Part shown: positions 17,410-25,925 of the stretch, piece by piece
Layout of the letters: each line of letters starts with the position of its first letter
How positions within the stretch are numbered: the stretch's first letter is position 1
Origin: Nonomuraea fuscirosea
GTDB taxonomy: Bacteria > Actinomycetota > Actinomycetes > Streptosporangiales > Streptosporangiaceae
Reading direction: 5' to 3'
NCBI RefSeq assembly: GCF_003001935.1
Contig: NZ_PVNG01000035.1
Span: 29,401-93,400, forward strand
DNA: 64,000 nt
The notes under the pieces: generated by a model
Seen by the model: only the letters and a program-made list of their open reading frames with translations
Databases searched by the model: none
What the model was told of the DNA's origin: nothing
Translations under genes and position numbers: made by a program

Positions 17410-18500
17410 TCCTCGCCCCTTCCGTTCAGGGGTGCGAGCGAGCCGCACCTGACCTGGTCCCTGAACAGGAACGTGCGCTCGGCGGGGAAGTGCAGGAACG
17501 CGAGCGCGCCCGGCTCGTGGGACGAGCCGGCCTCCGTCTTGGCGATCATCTGATGCTCGCCGACCCTGGTGTGGACCAGGTCGTACGCGCCCATCCGGTC
17601 GGTACCCGTCACCCGGGCCGGCACCCCGGGGGAGGTACGTTCGCCGGCGATCCGGACGAACTCCGGGCGCACCCCGATCCGCACCGGGCCAGGAGGCAGG
17701 TCGCCCTTGACCGCGCCCGCCGTGCTCTTGCCGACGCGGACGATGTCGCCGGTCACCTCGGCGGGCAGCATGTTCATGCCGGGGGAGCCGATGAAGTGGC
17801 CCACGAACTCGTGCGCCGGAGACAGGAACAGCTCCGCCGGCTCGCCCGTCTGCACGATCGCGCCGTCGTTGAGCACCACCACCTCGTCGGCGAACGTCAG
17901 CGCCTCCGTCTGGTCGTGCGTGACGTAGACCAGCGTGTGGCCGGTGTCGCGGTGGATCTCCTTCAGCTTGCTGCGCAGCGTCCACTTCAGCGCCGGATCC
18001 ACCACGGTGAGCGGCTCGTCCAGCAGGACCGCGGCCACCTCGGGGCGCACCAGGCCGCGGCCCAGGCTGACGATCTGCTGCCGGCCCGGGTCGAGCCGTC
18101 GCGAGCGGCGGCGCAGCACCTCGTCCAGGCCGAGCAGCGCCGACACCTGGCGGACGCGGCGGTCGATCTCCTGCCTGGGCACCTTGCGGTTGCGCAGCGG
18201 GAAGGCGAGGTTGTCGTAGACCGACATCTCCTCGTACAGGACGGGGAACTGGAAGACCTGCGCGATGTTGCGGCCCGCGGTGGGCACGCCGGTCACCTCG
18301 CGGTCGTCGAACCAGATCCGGCCGACCGTGGGGGTGAGCAGGCCGGAGATGATGTTCAGGAGTGTGGTCTTGCCGCAGCCGCTGGGGCCGAGCAGCGCGT
18401 ACGCCCTGGCGCCGCGCCAGGTCCAGGTCATCGGTTTCAGCGCCCACGTCCGGCCGCCGTCGTAACTGTGGCCGACGCCCTCCAGCCGGATGTCAGCCAT
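17406..18500 (-). CDS. glpT: ABC transporter ATPase (GlpT-like) with degenerate signature motif
   Basis: A 364-residue MalK-type ATPase: nucleotide-binding domain (1-about 235) and a C-terminal OB/TOBE regulatory domain (ending RTFLFRDQ). Walker A is GPSGCGKT (38-45), Walker B AAVLLDEP, and the switch His is H195 (VYVTHDQ). The signature helix does not read LSGGQ; instead LDPGRQQIVSLGRG stands at 136-149. The GlpS-like partner keeps LSGGQ but has lost the switch His, so a GlpS/GlpT heterodimer would hold one complete and one crippled ATP site. It overlaps both neighbours (8 nt and 4 nt). Confidence 0.88.
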
Positions 18501-19623
18501 GCAGGTCCACCTCCGCGGCGCTGGTGCCGAGCAGCCGGCCGCCGTCCTGCTCGGCGCCCTTCTCCTCGCCCGCCTGGTCGAAGACGAAGACGTGCGCGGG
18601 GTCCACGTACGCGAGCGTGGTCTCGCCGGGGGTGAACAGCTGGGTGCCCGGCAGGTGGGCGACCAGGTGGTGGCCGTCCTGGAGGAGCAGGTGCAGGAAG
18701 GTCGCGCTGCCGGTCACCTCGGCGAGCCTGATCTCGGCCGGCAGCTCCAGCGCGGCGGGGCCGGCGGTGTCCGGGGCCCGGCCGATCGTGACCTGGTGGG
18801 GGCGTACGCCGAGGACGACCCCGTGGCCGGTGGCGTGCGCGCGGGGCGCGGGGAGTGAGGCGCCGAGCACCTCGATGCGGCCGTCGCGGACGACGCCCGG
18901 CAGCAGGTTGAGCGGGGGATCGCTGAGCGTGGCCGCCACGGCCAGCGTGGGCGGGTGGGCGTACATGTCGGCGACGTCCCCGACGTGCCGGACCCTGCCC
19001 TCGCCCAGCACCACGGTCGGCGCGGCGAACGTCAGCGCCTCGTTCGGGTCGGCGGTGGACCAGAGCACGACGCCGCCGGAATCGGCGAACATGGCCTTCA
19101 GGTCGGCGCGCAACTGCTCGCGCAGCTTGAAGTCCAGGTTGGCCAGCGGCTCGTCCAGCAGCAGCAGGTCCACGGGGCGGGCCAGGGCGCGGGCGATGGC
19201 GGTGCGCTGCTGCTGCCCGCCGGACAGCTCGGCCGGCCTGCGCCCCAGCAGCTCGGCGAGGCCCATGAGCTCGGCCACCTCGCGTACCCGGCGGTCGACG
19301 CCGTCGCGGCGGAAGCGGGAGTCGAGGCGGAGCGGGGAGGCGATGTTCTCGTAGACGGTCAGCGACGGGTAATTGATGAATTGCTGATAGACGAAGGCGA
19401 CCGATCTTTTTCGCACCGATATTCCGGTGACGTCTTTTCCGTTGACCGTCACCCGGCCTGTTTCCGGGGCCAGCAAACCTGCTGCGACGCGCATCAGCGT
19501 CGTCTTTCCCGCCATCATCGGGCCGATGACGGTGGTCATTCCTGGAGCTAATTCGAGATTGACGTCGTCCAGCCAGGTCTCCCCGTGCCGGCGCACGGAG
19601 ATGCCGTCGAGAATCACCGTCAC
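18493..19623 (-). CDS. glpS: ABC transporter ATPase (GlpS-like) lacking the switch histidine
   Basis: A 376-residue ATPase with a C-terminal TOBE region. Walker A is GPMMAGKT (34-41), Q-loop VYQQF, intact signature ELSGGQQQR (132-140), and Walker B DLLLLDEP (152-159). At the H-loop the sequence is LWSTADPNEAL, with Ala191 where the catalytic switch His should be. This complements the defect in the GlpT-like partner. GTG 19623 is the first start of the six-gene operon, and no glpK, glpD or glp regulator is adjacent. A weak TTGACA (minus strand, 19735-19730) lies in the upstream gap. Confidence 0.87.
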   Translation of the reverse strand: MTVILDGISVRRHGETWLDDVNLELAPGMTTVIGPMMAGKTTLMRVAAGLLAPETGRVTVNGKDVTGISVRKRSVAFVYQQFINYPSLTVYENIASPLRLDSRFRRDGVDRRVREVAELMGLAELLGRRPAELSGGQQQRTAIARALARPVDLLLLDEPLANLDFKLREQLRADLKAMFADSGGVVLWSTADPNEALTFAAPTVVLGEGRVRHVGDVADMYAHPPTLAVAATLSDPPLNLLPGVVRDGRIEVLGASLPAPRAHATGHGVVLGVRPHQVTIGRAPDTAGPAALELPAEIRLAEVTGSATFLHLLLQDGHHLVAHLPGTQLFTPGETTLAYVDPAHVFVFDQAGEEKGAEQDGGRLLGTSAAEVDLHG

Positions 19624-19881
19624 GGTGCCCGGTCCTCTCTGCTTCCCTCCCTTCTAACATGACTTCAAGGTGTGCGCAAAGCTTTGTTCTGGTGCCTTTG
19701 ATAGCGGAGTGACAGATGTTTTCCGTCATTGTCAAGGTCGGGAAGGGCGTGAACGGCATCGGCTATCGCCGTGGCGGCCCGCGGCCAGGTCATCGCGGTT
19801 GGTGGGGGATATTTCGCGACATGACGGCATAGGGCGGGACTGGGGGTGGTGGTCTGGTCAGCGCTCGTTGGCCAACAAGCG
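19624..19881. other. Intergenic control region before the glycerol importer operon
   Basis: No gene is seen here. It contains CAAAGCTTTG (19677-19686), a perfect 10-bp palindrome about 55 bp before the GlpS-like start. TGACA-N15-TGTCA lies at about 19710-19734 (plus strand). Either could be an operator; neither is matched to a known regulator. A further palindrome GTTGGCCAAC lies at 19867-19876 and belongs with the monooxygenase operator. Confidence 0.4.
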
Positions 19882-19910
19882 TTGACATCTCAGGGTGCCC
19901 CGATTACCGT
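19882..19910 (+). promoter_or_regulatory. Sigma70-type promoter of the FAD monooxygenase gene
   Basis: TTGACA at 19882-19887 is followed after 17 bp by TACCGT at 19905-19910. This is a good housekeeping-type -35/-10 pair, with the start point expected about 19917, inside the following inverted repeat. Confidence 0.6.
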
Positions 19911-19936
19911 CAACATGTGTTGGCCAACAGATGTTG
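19911..19936. promoter_or_regulatory. 26-bp inverted repeat operator over the monooxygenase start point
   Basis: CAACAT, G, the perfect 12-bp palindrome TGTTGGCCAACA, G, ATGTTG: 24 of 26 positions are symmetrical. It begins immediately after the -10 box. Extra half-sites GTTGGCCAAC (19867-19876) and TGTTGGCC (19932-19939) flank it. A repressor bound here would block transcription. No regulator gene is adjacent. Confidence 0.72.
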
Positions 19937-19955
19937 GCCTATCCGAGGAGGAACC

Positions 19956-21095
19956 ATGATCGCCACAGACGTGCTCGTCGTCGGCGCCGGCCCTGTGGGG
20001 CTCACCGCCGCCGTCGTCCTCACCCAGCTCGGCCACGACGTCGTCATCGTGGACGGGCAGGCCGAGGGCGCGAACACCTCCAGGGCCGCCGTCGTGCACC
20101 CGCGCACGCTGGAGCTGCTGGAGCCGTACGGGGTCAGCCAGGCCCTGGACGCGCGCGGGGTGCACACGCCGCGCTTCACCATCCGCGACCGCGACCGGCT
20201 GCTGGTGCCGGTGCCCTTCGAGGGGCTGCCGACGCGGTACCCGTACACGCTGATGATCTCCCAGGCGGACACCGAGGCGTTCCTGCTGGCCCGGCTGGAG
20301 GAGCTGGGCGGGAAGGTGCTGCGGCCGGTCCAGGTGACCGCGATCGAGCAGGACGACTCCGGCGTCACCGCCACCTTCGGCGACGGCCGCACCCTGCGCG
20401 CCTCCTACCTGGTGGGGGCCGACGGGATGCACAGCCTCGTGCGCGAGCAGTCCGGCATCGGCTTCGGCGGCGGCACGTACGCCGAGTCGTTCACCCTGGC
20501 CGACGTGCGGCTGAGCGGCGGGGTGCCGGACGGCGAGGTCATCCTGTACTTCTCGCCCGACGGCCTGGTGGTCGTCGCCCCGCTGCCCGACGGGCTGCAC
20601 CGGATCGTGGCCACCATCGAGGAAGCCCCGCGCGAGCCCGACGCGGCGTTCGTACAGCGCCTGCTCGACACGCGCGGGCCCGAGGCCGAGCCCGCCGTGG
20701 TGAAGGAGGTCCTCTGGGGCTCCCGCTTCCGGGTGCACCACCGGATCGCCGACACCTACCGGCACGGCCGGGTCCTGCTCGCCGGGGACGCGGCGCACGT
20801 GCACTCGCCGGCCGGCGGGCAGGGCATGAACCTCGGCGTCGAGGACGCGGTGAAGCTGGGCGAGGCGCTGGCCGGGGTGCTGGCGGGCGGCCCCGGCTCC
20901 CTGCTCGACGCCTACGCGGGCGCGCGCCGGCCGGTGGCGGAGAAGGTCGTCGGGCTGGCGAGCCGGCTGACCTCGCTGGCCACCGCGAACGCCGCCCTGC
21001 GCCCGCTGCGCAACGCGGTGCTGCGGCTCGCCGGCCGCCTCCCCGTCGTACGCCGGCGCCTGGCCTGGCAGCTGTCCGGCCTCGACCGCCGCTGA
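19956..21095 (+). CDS. FAD-dependent aromatic monooxygenase (PHBH/TetX-like)
   Basis: A 379-residue class A flavoprotein monooxygenase. The dinucleotide fold is VLVVGAGPVGLTAAVVL (6-22). The DG motif reads YLVGADGMHSLVREQSG, and the FAD ribose motif is GDAAHVHSPAGGQGMNLGVEDAVKLG (about residues 278-303). It lacks the C-terminal thioredoxin-like domain of the phenol-hydroxylase group, so it is closer to the short polyketide/antibiotic hydroxylases. ATG 19956 follows CCGAGGAGGAACC, a strong ribosome site. It is preceded by a well-formed promoter and operator and has no pathway neighbours, which suits an inducible detoxification enzyme. The substrate is unknown. Confidence 0.88.
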   Translation: MIATDVLVVGAGPVGLTAAVVLTQLGHDVVIVDGQAEGANTSRAAVVHPRTLELLEPYGVSQALDARGVHTPRFTIRDRDRLLVPVPFEGLPTRYPYTLMISQADTEAFLLARLEELGGKVLRPVQVTAIEQDDSGVTATFGDGRTLRASYLVGADGMHSLVREQSGIGFGGGTYAESFTLADVRLSGGVPDGEVILYFSPDGLVVVAPLPDGLHRIVATIEEAPREPDAAFVQRLLDTRGPEAEPAVVKEVLWGSRFRVHHRIADTYRHGRVLLAGDAAHVHSPAGGQGMNLGVEDAVKLGEALAGVLAGGPGSLLDAYAGARRPVAEKVVGLASRLTSLATANAALRPLRNAVLRLAGRLPVVRRRLAWQLSGLDRR

Positions 21096-21201
21096 CCGCC
21101 CGACCCGACGTCACATCCCCAGACGCAATCGCTCCGAGGGAGCTCAGACGCCGGAGCATTCCTTCCCGGGGAGCCCGGTCGCCTTCGCTGGGGAGCGCGA
21201 C

Positions 21202-22008
21202 CTACGGCAGGATCGCGTCCACGTAACCGCCGTCCACCCGCACCGCGCCGCCCGTCGTCGCGGAGGCGAGCGCCGAGCTGAGGTAGACCACCATGTTCGC
21301 GATCTCCTCGGGCTCGATCAGCCGCTGGATCAGCGACTGCGGCCGATGCAGCCGCATGAACTCCCGCTGCGCCTCCTCCCAGGGCAACTGCTCGTCCACG
21401 AGCTGGTAGACGAACTCCTCCACGCCGCCCGTGTGCGTCGGCCCCGCGATCACCGAGTTGACCGTGACCCCGCTGCCCGCCGCCTCCTTGGCGAAGCCTC
21501 TGGAGACCGCCAGCAGCGCCGTCTTCGACATGCCGTAGTGGATCATCTCGGCGGGCGTGACGATCGCCGAGTCGCTGGCGATGTATTGGATCCGGCCCCA
21601 GCCGCGCTCGCGCATCGCCGGCAGGTACGCGCGGGTCAGGCGGACCGCGGCCAGCACGTTGACCTCGAAGAAGCGGCGCCACTCGGCGTCGCTGATCTCC
21701 AGCGGCGGCTTGGCCTCGAAGATGCCCAGGTTGTTGACCAGGATGTCCACCTGCGGCAGCGTGCCCAGCACCTGCTCGCAGCCTTCGTCAGAGGAGACGT
21801 CGCCGGGAGCGGCGACCAGGTCGGCGCCCGGCCCCTCGCCCTTTAGATCGCCGGTGATCCGCTCGATCGCCGCCGTCACCGACCGCTCGCTGCGGCCGTT
21901 GATCCCCACCCGGGCTCCGGCCCTGGCCAGCCCCGTGGCGATGGCCGCCCCGATGCCCTGGGTCGAGCCGGTGACCAGCGCGGTCTTTCCGCTGAGGTCG
22001 ATACGCAT
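21202..22008 (-). CDS. SDR family oxidoreductase
   Basis: A 268-residue classical short-chain dehydrogenase. Motifs: GSTQGIGAAIA cofactor loop near residue 14, NNLGIFE, and the catalytic Y-x3-K as HYGMSKTALLAVSRGFA, then the C-terminal TGGAVRVDGGYVD. ATG 22008 follows GGGAGGGGG, better than the upstream ATG at 22044. The loop between Tyr and the C-terminus is long (FVYQLVDEQLPWEEAQREFM), which places it in the group often annotated as 3-oxoacyl-ACP reductase or glucose dehydrogenase-like without proof. It stands alone and convergent with the monooxygenase. Confidence 0.88.
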   Translation of the reverse strand: MRIDLSGKTALVTGSTQGIGAAIATGLARAGARVGINGRSERSVTAAIERITGDLKGEGPGADLVAAPGDVSSDEGCEQVLGTLPQVDILVNNLGIFEAKPPLEISDAEWRRFFEVNVLAAVRLTRAYLPAMRERGWGRIQYIASDSAIVTPAEMIHYGMSKTALLAVSRGFAKEAAGSGVTVNSVIAGPTHTGGVEEFVYQLVDEQLPWEEAQREFMRLHRPQSLIQRLIEPEEIANMVVYLSSALASATTGGAVRVDGGYVDAILP

Positions 22009-22091
22009 GCTGTCCCACCCCCTCCCGTCATTGTCCGCGATCACCTCGGGGCGGCCCGCACCGGGGGTGCGATGCGTAGGCTGGGTGGGGC

Positions 22092-23660
22092 GTGGAAGGG
22101 GCGTGGGTGCAGCGGATCCTGTGGCTCGTCGTGGCGGTCGCCTTCGTGGCGGGCATGGTCATCCCCCGAGACGTCGAGCCGGAGGAGGAGTGCCCGGCCC
22201 GCGACACCCGCGTCACGGCCCCCTACGCGGTGACCGGCTACTGGGTGATGCCGCGCGCCGACCTGTGCGTCACGCGGCGCATGGTCGAGGCCGTCCACGC
22301 CATCGGCGGCGACACGCTGATCACCTTCGGCCCCCGGTTAACCGCCGGTCAGGACCCCGGCTTCGACGGCTGTCTCCTCGACGGCCGGCCGTGCGCCGAG
22401 GTGCCAGGCAAGCGGATCCGCCAGGTCTACTCGTACGCGAGCAGCGAGGAGTTCGGGCCTGGCCTGCTCCGCTGCCCCGGGATCGACCGGCGGTTCGAGA
22501 CCGGCGACCGGGTCGTCTACCGGCTCTCGCTGGCCGGGTCCTGCTCCGACGCCGAGCACGACCTCGTCCTGATCTCCACCGACGGCGACGGGCTCGGCCA
22601 CCTGATGCGCGAGGCTAGCGCGTACGGGATGACGGTCTTCCCCGGCCTGCCCGCCGCGCCGCAGCGGGCGGCCAAGCCGTGGGAGCCCGACCTCGGCCAC
22701 CTCGCCGCGCTCAACGCCTTCACCGCGCGGGTGCTGGCCGACTACGGGCGGCGGTTCGGCGGGCTGAGCGCCTTCGGCGGGATGTACCAGTCGTTCGAGC
22801 TGGCCATGCGGTCGCGGTCCGGCCGCGATCCGATCATCGAGCTGTACGCGGCCCAGCACAAGGTGGTCGCCGCCGCGTTGCCGGGGAAGAAGCTGGTGGT
22901 CAGCCCGTACATCGACGCGCGAAAGGGGCGCGGCTTCCCGCCCGCGCAGGCGGGGGAGGGGCTGGCGGACATCGCGGCGACCCGCGCCGGCCTGCCCATG
23001 GCGGTCGCCGTGCAGGACGGGCGAGGCACCGGCAAGGTGCCGGTGTACGCGCCGCATGAGGCCGGGGCCGAGGTCGCGCCCCGGCTGGTGCCGGTCGTGG
23101 GCGAGGTGAGCAACGCGGAGGCGTACCACGGCTCCACCGGCGACTACGTCGAGGCGGCGGCGCGGCGGGTGCCGGACGGGGTGGAGCTCTGGGTGAACGT
23201 GGAGGGCTTCGAACCCACGCCCGCCCCCGGGGAGTGCGGGCGGCTCGACCCGCTGCCGCCGCGCGGGCGGACCACGAAGAGCCGGCTCGACCTCCAGGTC
23301 ATGGCGGCGGGGCCGCAGGCCGCGAAGGTCATCTCGTACGGGTGGGACCCGTTCTTCACCTGCCAGTCCCGCTACGACACGCCGTCGCTGGCCGACGACA
23401 TCGCGGCCGGGTGGCAGCAGCCGATCATAGTGAACGCGTACCGGAAGGAGCTCGGCGGGCGGCCCGGGGTCCTCGTCGAGGGCCACAACCTGCGCGGGGG
23501 GACGCTGAGCTTCGCGGGGGTGGCGGTGCGGCAGGAGTGGTACGGACGGGGCCGGCTCGAATCGGCCTGGGCCCCCTACACGCCCGCGGCCCCCTGGACC
23601 CCGGTCACGGCCACCAACGCGGCCGGCCACTCCAGCACGAACCCATACGTGCTGCCTTAG
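22092..23660 (+). CDS. Secreted or membrane-anchored DUF4434-like protein
   Basis: A 522-residue protein. After a short basic start comes one hydrophobic segment (ILWLVVAVAFVAGMVI, about residues 9-24), then an acidic linker and an extracellular domain. TGYWVMPRADLCVTRRMVEAV and GGDTLITFGPRL resemble the TIM-barrel-like DUF4434 family, related to glycosidases. Later pieces KKLVVSPYIDARKG and ELWVNVEGFEPTP may carry catalytic-type acidic residues, but I cannot identify an activity. There is no Shine-Dalgarno before GTG 22092, so it may be leaderless. The C-terminus lies in a 26-27-bp tandem repeat that spans the stop codon, so the last residues may vary between strains. Confidence 0.7.
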   Translation: MEGAWVQRILWLVVAVAFVAGMVIPRDVEPEEECPARDTRVTAPYAVTGYWVMPRADLCVTRRMVEAVHAIGGDTLITFGPRLTAGQDPGFDGCLLDGRPCAEVPGKRIRQVYSYASSEEFGPGLLRCPGIDRRFETGDRVVYRLSLAGSCSDAEHDLVLISTDGDGLGHLMREASAYGMTVFPGLPAAPQRAAKPWEPDLGHLAALNAFTARVLADYGRRFGGLSAFGGMYQSFELAMRSRSGRDPIIELYAAQHKVVAAALPGKKLVVSPYIDARKGRGFPPAQAGEGLADIAATRAGLPMAVAVQDGRGTGKVPVYAPHEAGAEVAPRLVPVVGEVSNAEAYHGSTGDYVEAAARRVPDGVELWVNVEGFEPTPAPGECGRLDPLPPRGRTTKSRLDLQVMAAGPQAAKVISYGWDPFFTCQSRYDTPSLADDIAAGWQQPIIVNAYRKELGGRPGVLVEGHNLRGGTLSFAGVAVRQEWYGRGRLESAWAPYTPAAPWTPVTATNAAGHSSTNPYVLP

Positions 23661-23713
23661 TCACGAACCCGTACGTGCCCGCCTTGGTCGCGAACCGGCA
23701 CGTGCTGCTTCAC
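23637..23713. repeat. Three 24-27-bp tandem repeats over a stop codon
   Basis: Units begin at 23637 (ACGAACCCATACGTGCTGCC), 23663 and 23690, each about 26 bp and drifted by a few substitutions. The first includes the TAG of the DUF4434-like gene. The last unit ends at the 3' end of the convergent arginase-like gene. Confidence 0.75.
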
Positions 23714-24621
23714 TTTCCGGTTCCGGTCAGTGCGGCGACCAGGATGTCGGCCAGCAGTGCGGCCTGACTGCCGTCCTCGTCCAGGTCGGGGTCCAGGATC
23801 GTCACCTCCAGCCCGGCGGCTCCGGGCAGCGCCAGCAGCCCGCGCAGCAGCTCGGTGAGCTGGGCGGCGTCGAGTCCGCCCGGGGTGGGGGAGTCGACGG
23901 CGGGCAGGATGGACGGGTCGAGCACGTCCGCGTCCACGTGGATCCAGAACCCGTCGAGCTCGTCACGGCCGAGCACCTGCGTGGCGCGCTCGATCGCCAG
24001 GTCGCCGCCGGGGCTTCCGGGGCTTCCGGGGACGTAGGCCAGCCCGCTGTCCGCGATGTCCCGCAGGTCCTCCTCGTCCCGTACGCCCAGCACGATCACG
24101 TCCTCGTCCCTGACGTACGGCCGCAGCCCGCCGATGTCGGTCAGGTAGTCCTCGCCCCGGCCGGTGACCAGCGCCAGATCCTCACCGGCCGCCGAGCCGA
24201 CGTGCGGGGAGTTGCCCAGGTGGCGGAAGTCGGCGTGCGCGTCCAGGTACGCCAGCCCGTACCGGCCGGCTTCACGCAGCGCCAGCGCGGGGCCGAGCAG
24301 GATCGAGCAGTCGCCGCCGAGCAGAACGGGGAACCCGCCGTCCCGCCTGATGCCGCTCACCCGGTCGGCCAGGGCGCGGGCGTAGGCGGCGATGGCGGGC
24401 CCGTTGCGCACGCCGTCGCCCGGCTTCCATGTGGCCACGTAGCGGGGCGGGACGAGCGCGCCCGCGTCGTCCGCGCCGAGCCGGCGCACGAGCCCGGCGT
24501 CCCGCAGCGCCCACGGGGCCTTGTAGCACCCGGGGACGACGTCGGGGGCCGGCGGGCGCAGACCGAGGTTGGACGGGGCATCGAGGACGACCAGACGTCT
24601 GTCAGTGGTTATAGTGTTCAT
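23710..24621 (-). CDS. Arginase/agmatinase family protein
   Basis: A 303-residue ureohydrolase-fold protein. Manganese-binding motifs in order: LLGGDCSILLG, YLDAHADFR and WIHVDADVLDPS, plus DSPTPGGL. The first motif has Cys in place of the usual His (GGDHS), a variant seen in an actinobacterial arginase-like branch, so hydrolysis of arginine specifically is not assured. It could act on arginine, agmatine, formiminoglutamate or guanidino compounds. ATG 24621 lies only 28 bp from the divergent ATG of the CGNR gene, so the two share one compact promoter region and probably regulation. LPGAAGLEVTILDPDLDEDG near the end is the last conserved strand. Confidence 0.85.
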   Translation of the reverse strand: MNTITTDRRLVVLDAPSNLGLRPPAPDVVPGCYKAPWALRDAGLVRRLGADDAGALVPPRYVATWKPGDGVRNGPAIAAYARALADRVSGIRRDGGFPVLLGGDCSILLGPALALREAGRYGLAYLDAHADFRHLGNSPHVGSAAGEDLALVTGRGEDYLTDIGGLRPYVRDEDVIVLGVRDEEDLRDIADSGLAYVPGSPGSPGGDLAIERATQVLGRDELDGFWIHVDADVLDPSILPAVDSPTPGGLDAAQLTELLRGLLALPGAAGLEVTILDPDLDEDGSQAALLADILVAALTGTGK

Positions 24622-24649
24622 AGTCCTGACGCTAGCAAGAGGAGAGCGA

Positions 24650-25420
24650 ATGCGCCAGTACGCCGAGACCGGCCTCGTGACGATCGACCTGGCCAACACA
24701 TGGGACGAATACCTGGACGACCCGGAACGCCTACCGGACGTTTCCTCCCTACACCGCTTCTGCATGGAACTAGGCGTGCCGGCGCTCTCCGACCCCGTTG
24801 CCCTACCAGGCGACTCGGATCCCGACGCCGATCCTGCGGACGTGCCGGGCGTCTCTGATCCGGATGCCGACCTCGTGGGTGTGCCGGGCGACTCCGAGCC
24901 GCGCGCCGTTCCTGCGGACGTGCTGGGCGACTCCGAGCCCGATGCCGAGTCGGTGGGCACGGCGAGGGAGCCCGATCCCGGGGCCGGTCCGGTGGGCACG
25001 GCGAGGGAGTCCGTTCCCGGTGCTGGTCCGGTGAGCCCGGCGGATCTGGACGAGGTGCGGGCCGTGCGGTCGCGGTTGCGGGAGGTCCTGGACGGCGATC
25101 CGGCGCAGCGGGCGCGCGCCCTGGCGCGATGGGTGGAGGAGGCGCCGATGCGCGCGGTCGTGGCGGAGTCGGCCGGCACGCCGGTCCTGCGGCTCGCCGG
25201 CCCCCCGGCCGCCACCCTCGGTCAGCGGTTGACGGTGCGGGCGGTGACGGAACTGCTGGACCTCGCCGCGGCGGGCGACTGGGACCGGCTGCGGCTGTGC
25301 GCGGCGAGCCCCTGCCAGGACGCCTTCGTCGACAGAAGCCGCCCGGGCCGGCGCCAGTTCTGCTCGACCCGCTGCGCCAACCGCGCCCACGCCGCCGCCT
25401 CCCGGGCCCGCCACCGCTGA
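24650..25420 (+). CDS. CGNR zinc-finger transcriptional regulator with an internal repeat expansion
   Basis: A 256-residue protein. The N-terminal part (GLVTIDLANTWDEYLDDPERL) and the middle helical domain (residues about 130-205) are those of the ABATE/CGNR regulators. The C-terminal zinc finger has Cys residues in CAASPCQDAF and QFCSTRCANRAHAAASR (about 218-252). Between the two N-terminal parts, residues 56-133 consist of six 13-residue units of the form SDPDADxxGVPGD. Relatives lack this, so it is a local minisatellite expansion. ATG 24650 has AGAGGAG upstream. The 28-bp gap to the divergent arginase-like gene suggests that the regulator controls it. The 3' end is duplicated downstream. 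Confidence 0.85.
   Translation: MRQYAETGLVTIDLANTWDEYLDDPERLPDVSSLHRFCMELGVPALSDPVALPGDSDPDADPADVPGVSDPDADLVGVPGDSEPRAVPADVLGDSEPDAESVGTAREPDPGAGPVGTARESVPGAGPVSPADLDEVRAVRSRLREVLDGDPAQRARALARWVEEAPMRAVVAESAGTPVLRLAGPPAATLGQRLTVRAVTELLDLAAAGDWDRLRLCAASPCQDAFVDRSRPGRRQFCSTRCANRAHAAASRARHR
24815..25048. repeat. Coding minisatellite, six 39-bp units
   Basis: Six degenerate 39-bp units, each encoding 13 residues with Asp/Glu-Pro at the start and Gly-Asp or Arg-Glu at the end, lie inside the CGNR regulator gene. All units keep the frame. Confidence 0.8.
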
Positions 25421-25498
25421 CCGGGCAGCGCCGCCCCTGCGCGCACCCGTCCCCTGACCGCCCACGCCGCCGCTTCCCGGACCCGTCACCACTGACCG
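25386..25498. repeat. Duplicated 38-bp 3' end of the CGNR gene
   Basis: Bases 25386-25423, which hold the last CGNR codons and the stop, recur at 25461-25498. There are four differences in 38, all transitions. The period is 75 bp. Confidence 0.8.
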
Positions 25499-25595
25499 TG
25501 TGACTCCCGCACTCCCGATCACGCCGCCGGGCGGGAATTGTCGGTGCGGGCCGCTAACTTTCGATCATCACTCGATCCGAAGGAGTAGTTGGTCG

Positions 25596-25892
25596 ATGTA
25601 CCGCCAGGGCGACATCCTGCTCATGCCCATCCCCGAGGAGACCGCGCCCGTCGTGTCGCTCTCCCAGCCCAGGGACGCTCGCGGGCGGCTGGTGCTGTCC
25701 TACGGCGAGGGGACAGGCCACGCCCATGCCATCCCCGGCCCCGGCACGCTGTCCCGCGGGTTCCTGCACCTGCCGGTCGGCGGCCGGCTCGTGCACGAGG
25801 AGCACGCGGCGATCTCGCTGCCGAAGGGCTGGTACCGCGTGATCCGGCAGCCCAAGGATGTGCCGGGCCCGCACCGCGTGATGGCCGGCTGA
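25596..25892 (+). CDS. Small conserved actinobacterial protein, function unknown
   Basis: A 98-residue soluble protein starting MYRQGDILLMPIPEE, with RDARGRLVLSYGEGTGHAHAI in the middle and PKGWYRVIRQPKDVPGP at the end. This looks like a small all-beta fold and is a family I have seen in other actinomycetes without a known role. ATG 25596 follows GAAGGAG. It stands alone between the CGNR gene and the sigma-factor operon. No signal peptide or metal motif is obvious apart from the GHAHA stretch. Confidence 0.75.
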   Translation: MYRQGDILLMPIPEETAPVVSLSQPRDARGRLVLSYGEGTGHAHAIPGPGTLSRGFLHLPVGGRLVHEEHAAISLPKGWYRVIRQPKDVPGPHRVMAG

Positions 25893-25925
25893 TGACGGCA
25901 ACCTCACCCGGCGCCGGGCCGACGG

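Noticed and set aside
19956..22008. Monooxygenase and SDR as one biosynthetic cluster
   Set aside because: They are convergent, have different control signals and have no polyketide or other core genes around them.
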